19,260 nucleotides of DNA, from the NCBI GenBank assembly GCA_964475125.1, contig CAYYWP010000079.1, positions 1 through 19,260 of the forward strand. The letters run 5' to 3'. The DNA comes from CAYYWP01 sp964475125. GTDB taxonomy: Bacteria; Desulfobacterota; Binatia; HRBIN30; CADEER01. Numbering within the stretch: position 1 is the first letter of the stretch; each line of letters opens with the position of its first letter. Shown one piece after another: positions 14,624 through 19,260 of the stretch. The translations under genes were made by a program, and so were the position numbers. The notes below the pieces were generated by a model. The model was not told where the DNA came from and searched no databases. It saw only the letters and a list, made by a program, of their open reading frames with translations.

Positions 14624-14944
14624 GGACGCCGACGGCGAGGGAGCCCTGGCGCCGCGGCCGAGATCGTGAAGCCATGCGCTCGCGGCGGAACTCTCCGTGA
14701 TCGGATAATGGAAATTCAACTCAGCGGCGCGGAGGCTGCAAAGCAGCGCGGAGCGCGAGGGTCTGGAGAGGAATCCCAATCCGATTGAGGATGACCATGA
14801 GGCAGCGCTCGAACTCATGCACGCTGCCTCTGTGCCCTCTGCGTACTCCGTGATCGCTGGGTTGAGGTTCTCTCAGGCCAAAGGGCCTCGGCTTGGCGGT
14901 GATCAGTGAGACCCGTGGCGTTGTCGCCAGACACGCAACGGCGC
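14624..14944. other. Intergenic gap with degenerate repeat remnants
   Basis: These 321 bp separate the convergent PhyH and monooxygenase genes and hold no credible gene. GCCTCTGTGCCCTCTGCGTACTCCGTGATCG-like sequence (about 14822-14853, split for length) resembles a common dispersed repeat type, and TCCGTGATCG occurs twice (near 14694 and 14846). A GC-rich stretch at 14735-14760 may be the other half of a decayed inverted pair. Nothing else is recognisable. Confidence 0.4.
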
Positions 14945-16651
14945 TCAGGCGAGCGCCGACTCGAAACTCTCTTCCCCCACGGCATGCCTGAGGGCACGGG
15001 CAAGTGTGGCGCGCGGATCGGCGACGCCGCGCTGCGCGCGAAACGCCACGTGCTGATCGGGGCGCACCAGCAACGCACCGTCCGCTTCCATTTCCGCTGG
15101 GCACGACCACCAGTTCGCCGGGTCGGCGACGTCTCGACCGATTTGAAACGACTGCATCGGCGCGCTCAGCTCGTTGGCTGCCCGGCACCAGGCGCCCCCC
15201 CGCGGTCCGACCAGGAGGGTGAAGCGATCGAGCGCGATCAAGTCGAGCGTGGAAACGCGGTGGCCGCGACTCTCCACCCACCCGTGCGGGAGGCGCGAGC
15301 CGGGGCGGCTGGTGGGAGCGAACTCGCGCACCGGATTCGCGACCGCGGGCCGCGCCGTGCCGTCGGCGACCAGCGCGCCGGCTTCGTACGAGTAGCCGAG
15401 CTGTAGGCCCAGCATATCGAAGTGCTCGGCCTGCTGGTGGATGACCGCCTCCACCGCGCGGCGCCGAGCACCGTCGACCAGCATGCTCTCGAAGAGCTGT
15501 CGCGAGACATCGGGATCCTCGCTGAAACCGATCGCCCGCGGCACTTCCAGCAGGCGCACGGCGTTCAGCAAACTCTGCTCTGCGTTCGAACGCGCGACCG
15601 GCTGCCGCTCCTGCTCGTAGGTGTCGAGCAATCGGCCGTTCGCCCAGCCTCGTTCGACGGCAGCGATCTTCCAGGTCAGATTGTGCACGTCCTGGACGCC
15701 CGTATTGAGCCCGAGTCCGCCGGTGGGCGGAAAACAATGGGCGGAATCACCGGCGAGAAACACACCTGCCTGGCGGTAGCGTTCCGCGGTCTGCGCGGAC
15801 ATCGCCCACGGTGATACGGTGCGAATCGTCAGCGGCACGTCGCCGGGCACCATCGCGCGCCGCACGATCGATTCGCACCGTGCCGGATCGTAGTGCTCGA
15901 ACGACTCGCGTTCCGGATCCCACGCGTGCATGAACACCCACTCCTGATCGATGTCGTGAGCGACGAATGTCCCCATGCACGAGGGATCCGAGACCCAGTA
16001 GAGAATGCCGGGACAGTCGCCAACCAGCGCGCGCAGATTGGCCGCGAAGTGGATCATGATGAAGGCCTGAATGCGCTCGAGTCCAACCAATCGGATGCCG
16101 AGTGCCTGGCGGATCGGGCTGCCGACACCGTCGGCGGCGATCAGGTAACGGCTGTCGATCCGGCGGGACTCGGCGGTGTCGAGGTCGCGTACGTGTGAGG
16201 TCACTCCCTCCGCGCCGTACTCCGCTGACTCCCACTCCTGGCGATAGTCCGGGGGACCGCCGGTACCCGCCAGCGCGGCGAGCAGCAGCGGCTCGAGGCG
16301 ATGCTGCGAGAGGTTGCGCAGCGGTGTCGGCGTGAGCGCCAGGACATCCTCGCCCTGTCGCTCGTAGGGCAACTGGCCGAGCACGTCGCCACCCAGCCGG
16401 GTCACCCAATAGACGGATCCGGCGTCTTTCGGATCTCGCGCCGCCGTCCATAGGGTTTGTAAGTCGACCCCAGCCTGGCGCCAGATCTCGAAGGTGCGGG
16501 CGTTCACCACGTGTGCCGCTGGCGCACATTGCGGTCCGGCGCGCCGCTCGACGATCCGGTGGCCGATCCCGAGCCGCGACAGGAGCAGCCCGGCGGTGAG
16601 CCCCGTCGGGCCAGCGCCGACGATCAAGACCGGCGTTTCGATGCGCTTCAT
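14945..16651 (-). CDS. FAD-dependent aromatic monooxygenase (phenol hydroxylase/TfdB-like)
   Basis: A 568-residue group A flavoprotein hydroxylase that would use NAD(P)H and O2 to hydroxylate an aromatic ring. The FAD Rossmann motif is VGAGPTG (G12-G17) with E35 at the end of beta-2; the DG motif is AADGVGSPIRQALG (172-185); the GD motif is FLAGDSAHCFPPTGGLGLNTG (split: FLAGDSAHCFPP at 298-309, then GGLGLNTG). The C-terminal region (about 430-568), with LVRPDQHVAFRA, matches the thioredoxin-like domain of TfdB/phenol-hydroxylase relatives. ATG 16651 has GGAGGTGAGG upstream. It is the last gene of a three-gene minus-strand unit, 60 bp after the SDR. Substrate is inferred only as aromatic. Confidence 0.88.
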   Translation of the reverse strand: MKRIETPVLIVGAGPTGLTAGLLLSRLGIGHRIVERRAGPQCAPAAHVVNARTFEIWRQAGVDLQTLWTAARDPKDAGSVYWVTRLGGDVLGQLPYERQGEDVLALTPTPLRNLSQHRLEPLLLAALAGTGGPPDYRQEWESAEYGAEGVTSHVRDLDTAESRRIDSRYLIAADGVGSPIRQALGIRLVGLERIQAFIMIHFAANLRALVGDCPGILYWVSDPSCMGTFVAHDIDQEWVFMHAWDPERESFEHYDPARCESIVRRAMVPGDVPLTIRTVSPWAMSAQTAERYRQAGVFLAGDSAHCFPPTGGLGLNTGVQDVHNLTWKIAAVERGWANGRLLDTYEQERQPVARSNAEQSLLNAVRLLEVPRAIGFSEDPDVSRQLFESMLVDGARRRAVEAVIHQQAEHFDMLGLQLGYSYEAGALVADGTARPAVANPVREFAPTSRPGSRLPHGWVESRGHRVSTLDLIALDRFTLLVGPRGGAWCRAANELSAPMQSFQIGRDVADPANWWSCPAEMEADGALLVRPDQHVAFRAQRGVADPRATLARALRHAVGEESFESALA

Positions 16652-16711
16652 TGCTCCCTCACCTCCTCCCGCCCTCGGGTTCCGGCTGGGGCGGATCGGA
16701 CGGCCGGCGGA

Positions 16712-17491
16712 TCACAGCAGGCCCGCGTAGGTGCCGCCGTCGAGTTGGAGATTCTGGCCGGAGATGAATCCCGCCTGCGCACTGCAGAGAAAGGCGCAGG
16801 CGGCGCCGACTTCGTCGGGCCGTCCAAGGCGTCTTGCGGCGATACGGCTGCAGATGTCGGCGTATGACTCCTCGACCGACCATCCGTTCACTGCCGCACC
16901 CAGCTCGGCCATGAAGCGCTGGCGGTCGGTGTCGATGCGCTCGGGCAGGATGTTGTTGATCGTCACGTTGGCGTGTGCGACCTCGCGGGAGATCGCCTTG
17001 CACAGCGACGTGAGCCCGGCGCGGGCGCCGGTCGACAACCCCATCGCGGCGACTGGCGTCTTCACCATGGCCGAGGTGATGTTCACGACGCGGCCGAAAC
17101 GCCGCTCGACCATGCCACCCAGCACCGCGCGGAGCATGAAGATCGGCGCCAGCATGTTGCCCTCGAGCGCGCCCAGCCACGCGTCACGGTCCCAGTCCTC
17201 GAAGCGGCCGGGGGGCGGTCCGCCGTTGTTGTTGACTAGGATGTCGGGAGCGGGGCACGCGGCGAGCAAGGCCCGGCGCGTGTCCTCGCGCGCGATATCG
17301 CCAGCGACGGCTGCCACGCGCCCCTCCGCGATGGCTCGAATCTCCGCTGCCGTAGCCTCCAGTCGGCTGCCGTCGCGGGCATTGATCGTCACGTGGACGC
17401 CCTCGCGTGCCAGGGCCAGAGCGCACGCTTTGCCGATTCCTTTGCTCGCGGCACAAACAATCGCGTTGCGGCCTCGAATACCCAGGTCCAT
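16712..17491 (-). CDS. SDR family oxidoreductase lacking the YxxxK pair
   Basis: A 259-residue short-chain dehydrogenase/reductase. The nucleotide-binding loop is CAASKGIG (13-20), where the first glycine of the usual TGxxxGIG is Ala; NNNGG (87-91) and catalytic-position Ser140 in NITSAMV follow normally. The usual Tyr and Lys, 13 and 17 residues after the Ser, are S153 and R157 (LSTGARAGLTSLCKAI). The C-terminus LGRPDEVGAACAFLCSA and GQNLQLDGGTYAGLL is typical of FabG-like members. ATG 17491 is preceded by GGGAGGGGAAGG. It is 27 bp downstream of the dioxygenase stop, so the genes are probably co-transcribed. It may be a dehydrogenase working by another route, or a non-redox member. Confidence 0.9.
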   Translation of the reverse strand: MDLGIRGRNAIVCAASKGIGKACALALAREGVHVTINARDGSRLEATAAEIRAIAEGRVAAVAGDIAREDTRRALLAACPAPDILVNNNGGPPPGRFEDWDRDAWLGALEGNMLAPIFMLRAVLGGMVERRFGRVVNITSAMVKTPVAAMGLSTGARAGLTSLCKAISREVAHANVTINNILPERIDTDRQRFMAELGAAVNGWSVEESYADICSRIAARRLGRPDEVGAACAFLCSAQAGFISGQNLQLDGGTYAGLL

Positions 17492-17518
17492 GATCGCCTT
17501 CCCCTCCCGGCGCGCCGG

Positions 17519-18454
17519 TCAAAAGTCCAGATCCGGCGGCGGCAGCGGCCCCCACTGGTTCAAGGCGTTCAGGATATGGTGCGCGCCGGGCGGGGTGTCG
17601 GCCAGCAGCAGATCGCTGTCGGTCCAGTGTTCGAGCGTGAAGCCGAGCGGATCCTTCCAGTAGTCGAAGATCTGGCCGCCAAGGACATGACGTCCGATCC
17701 CCCAGTAGGGCCGCCCGTCGCCATTGCGCAGCAGGTGGTCGTGCCCGGCCATGAGATCATCGAAGTCCGCGACCTCCCACGAGACGTGCCCGAGCTTGAT
17801 CTCCGGCGACTCGAGCAGCAGCAGCGTGTGATGATCGGCCGGCGCGGCGCCGCGGTCGCAGCGCAGGAAACGACCGATGGGTCTCTCCGGCGCCTCGAGG
17901 TAGATGTCATCCGAGACCAACAGCCCGAGGGTCTCCTGGTACCAGCGCGAAAGCGCCGCGAGATCAATCGTCTTGAGCGCCGCATGGCCGCAGCGTTTCA
18001 CCTGCGCGGGTCCGACCGGGACGCGCTGCAGCGTGCGGACGCGGGGACGATCGACACCGCTGTTGAGCGGCGGATGAACGCGCAGAGGCAACGGCGCCAG
18101 CACCTCGATTCCGTATACTACGTCGACCAGGCGGCCATCCGGATCGCGCAAGCGCACCGCTTGCCCGCCGCCAGGCTCTGGCAGCGCTTCGACCCTGGCG
18201 GCGGTGGCCCGTGCAAGTGTCTCTAGGTCAACCGCACTGCTACTCCAGAACGCCAGACCCAGGAACGCCGGCTCGCCGAGGTGGGTGACGTGCACATGAT
18301 GATCGGGACCCGTCCCGCGCATGTAAAGGGCGTCGCCCGTACGCGCCACGCGGTGCATGCCGAACGCCGTGAGGAACGTTTCCATCTTATCGAGATCGGG
18401 GGCGCGAAAGCGCGCAAAGGCGATGTCGCTGACCTTGATGATCGGCTCGTGCAT
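17519..18454 (-). CDS. Extradiol ring-cleavage dioxygenase-like VOC protein
   Basis: A 311-residue vicinal-oxygen-chelate protein with two VOC modules (about 8-118 and 150-280), the layout of type I extradiol dioxygenases such as BphC. The metal triad is present in the C-terminal module: H157 (KRCGHAAL), H223 (LGHVSWEV) and E275 (GFTLEHW). The segment from R255 (RHVLGGQIFDYWKDPLG) also matches these enzymes. It probably opens a catechol-type ring by meta cleavage with Fe(II) or Mn(II). ATG 18454 is preceded by GGAGGAGG, nine bases upstream; an upstream extension in frame is not needed. First gene of the operon with the SDR and FAD hydroxylase, and divergent from a broken AraC regulator. Confidence 0.88.
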   Translation of the reverse strand: MHEPIIKVSDIAFARFRAPDLDKMETFLTAFGMHRVARTGDALYMRGTGPDHHVHVTHLGEPAFLGLAFWSSSAVDLETLARATAARVEALPEPGGGQAVRLRDPDGRLVDVVYGIEVLAPLPLRVHPPLNSGVDRPRVRTLQRVPVGPAQVKRCGHAALKTIDLAALSRWYQETLGLLVSDDIYLEAPERPIGRFLRCDRGAAPADHHTLLLLESPEIKLGHVSWEVADFDDLMAGHDHLLRNGDGRPYWGIGRHVLGGQIFDYWKDPLGFTLEHWTDSDLLLADTPPGAHHILNALNQWGPLPPPDLDF

Positions 18455-18492
18455 CGGGTAGCCTCCTCCGGAATGTCTCAAGCTCCGTGTCG

Positions 18493-18498
18493 AGTATA
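18493..18498 (-). promoter_or_regulatory. Possible -10 element of the aromatic operon
   Basis: On the minus strand TATACT lies about 38 bp upstream of the dioxygenase start codon, giving a leader of roughly 30 nt. No good -35 is seen at 16-18 bp, and the palindrome GCCGCGGC (18502-18509) sits there instead. This would suit an activator-dependent promoter, but the call is from consensus only. Confidence 0.35.
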
Positions 18499-18575
18499 CA
18501 GGCCGCGGCTGTGATTCCGCCCTGCCGGGCGAGACAATCTTCTTGGCCGGACGAGCCGAGACCGACTAGCTGCGA

Positions 18576-18982
18576 ATGACGCGAGGCCCACGGAGTACCC
18601 ATTCGACCATCGGGAGCTGGGCGGCGACGATCTTGAGGGCCCTGGACGCGCACGGCTTGGAGGGCGCGGCGCTCGCCCGCGCCGCCGGCATCGATCCGAC
18701 GGTGCTGCAGGATGTCGATGCGCGCGTTCCCCGCGCGGCGCTGACGCGCCTCTGGCGGCTGGCGGTCGAGGCGAGCCGCGACCCGTGCTTCGGGCTCACG
18801 GCCGTACACTTCGCCGGGCCCACGAGCTTCCATGCGCTCGGCTATGCCGTCTTGGCGAGCGAAACGCTGCGCGAGGCCTTGGAACTGTCATCCGCTACCG
18901 GCGATTAATTGGTGACGTCGTCGCGCTCAGCTTGGCCGAAGCAGGTGAACGCTCGGGGACTGTATCGAGTTCACGCCTCTAG
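18576..18982 (+). pseudogene. AraC-family regulator remnant, frameshifted and without DNA-binding domain
   Basis: The first frame (18576-18908) codes for the start of an AraC-type regulator with the arabinose-binding-like N-terminal domain (PF12625 type): ALDAHGLEGAALARAAGIDP, VPRAALTRLWRLAVEAS and FHALGYAVLASETLREALE. At about 18884-18892 the homology moves to the frame ending at 18982, which reads VIRYRRLIGDVVALSLAEAG, the expected continuation. This is a shift of -1 (one base lost or two gained). After that, sequence turns unrelated and stops; the rest of the sensor domain and the C-terminal double helix-turn-helix are missing. It is thus a decayed gene, not just a possible sequencing error. 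It diverges from the aromatic operon, the normal place for its regulator. Confidence 0.8.
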
Positions 18983-19049
18983 GTTCGTGGTAGCTCGACC
19001 GGCGCTGTATACCGTCCCCTCGTCTCCGATCTTACCCCCCGATGTGACA

Positions 19050-19068
19050 TCCCGGGCTTGCGCCGGGA
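19050..19068. repeat. Short REP-like hairpin
   Basis: TCCCGG and CCGGGA flank a 7-base loop, followed by AATGGCAATCCC. It looks like a decayed member of the common CCCGGC-TTTCGCC-GGGA type of dispersed repeat. It sits in the 166 bp between the AraC remnant and the next gene. Confidence 0.4.
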
Positions 19069-19148
19069 ATGGCAATCCCAGTAAACGCTTCAGACCTTGC
19101 CGCGGGTGATCAGCCGGTTGTCCGTGGCGCCGTCATGAAGAGATCCGC

Positions 19149-19260
19149 ATGCTGAAGACGCCGCTGCTGATCGCGATCCTGTTCGCCGCCGTTGCAGTGA
19201 CGGGGCAGGCACAGGGCGGCAGTCCGGGGGAGATGCGGGAGGAGCTGCTGGACGCGGTGC
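19149..19260 (+). CDS. Exported protein, N-terminal fragment (cut by window edge)
   Basis: The first 37 residues of a gene that runs off the right edge. MLKTPLLIAILFAAVAVTG is followed by QAQGG, a clear Sec signal peptide with cleavage likely after AQA or nearby, then a charged stretch (MREELLDAV). GAAGAG lies upstream as a weak ribosome binding site. Too little remains to name a family. Confidence 0.65.
   Translation, partial: MLKTPLLIAILFAAVAVTGQAQGGSPGEMREELLDAV

Noticed and set aside
14721..15737. Minus-strand open frame of 338 codons at the end of the monooxygenase
   Set aside because: It is an overlapping shadow frame; the 14721-14944 tail lies in repeat-like intergenic DNA and shows no domain.

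Overview
The window is about 19.3 kb of GC-rich, densely coding bacterial DNA. It comes from a Gram-negative-type cell: there is an inner-membrane CreD protein, a Tat-exported molybdoenzyme with a c-type cytochrome, a secreted GH8 glucanase, a putative lipoprotein and a likely outer-membrane beta-barrel. The gene mix (LLM flavin oxidoreductase, HpaB-like hydroxylase, PhyH and IPNS-like oxygenases, extradiol dioxygenase), a Thr/Pro-rich secreted tail and many intergenic palindromic repeats suggest a soil or groundwater lineage, perhaps Binatota or a former deltaproteobacterial group. That placement is inference; no rRNA or marker gene is present.

Layout. 1-1777 (minus): a creD homologue followed by the N-terminal receiver domain of an OmpR-type response regulator, cut by the window edge. 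1944-3029 (plus): an LLM-class flavin oxidoreductase with a possible promoter and operator. 3036-3193: four copies of a palindromic repeat between convergent genes. 3229-4701 (minus): an HpaB/4-hydroxybutyryl-CoA dehydratase superfamily protein, divergent from 4858-6509 (plus), a sulfite-dehydrogenase-like molybdoenzyme and cytochrome c pair that overlap by ATGA. 6831-8195 (plus): a GH8 glycoside hydrolase, convergent with an IPNS-like oxygenase (8256-9242, minus). 9452-12375 (minus): a YtcJ-like amidohydrolase with a lipoprotein-type signal and a beta-barrel protein. 12491-13510 (minus) is a DUF4331 protein and 13745-14623 (plus) a PhyH-family dioxygenase; they diverge around a perfect 30-bp-arm palindrome.

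14945-18454 (minus) is the most coherent metabolic unit: an extradiol-type VOC dioxygenase, an SDR and an FAD aromatic hydroxylase, transcribed in that order. It fits hydroxylation and meta-cleavage of an aromatic compound. Divergent from it lies a broken AraC-family regulator (18576-18982) that is frameshifted and has lost its DNA-binding domain. The window ends in the start of an exported protein (19149 onward).

No phage, CRISPR, transposase, tRNA or rRNA was seen. The most unusual features are (i) three unrelated families of short dispersed repeats, each arranged as head-to-head inverted pairs, and (ii) several enzymes whose folds are recognisable but whose hallmark catalytic or cofactor residues are replaced (SDR without YxxxK, HpaB/4-HBD homologue without Fe-S cysteines, IPNS-like oxygenase without the RxS arginine).
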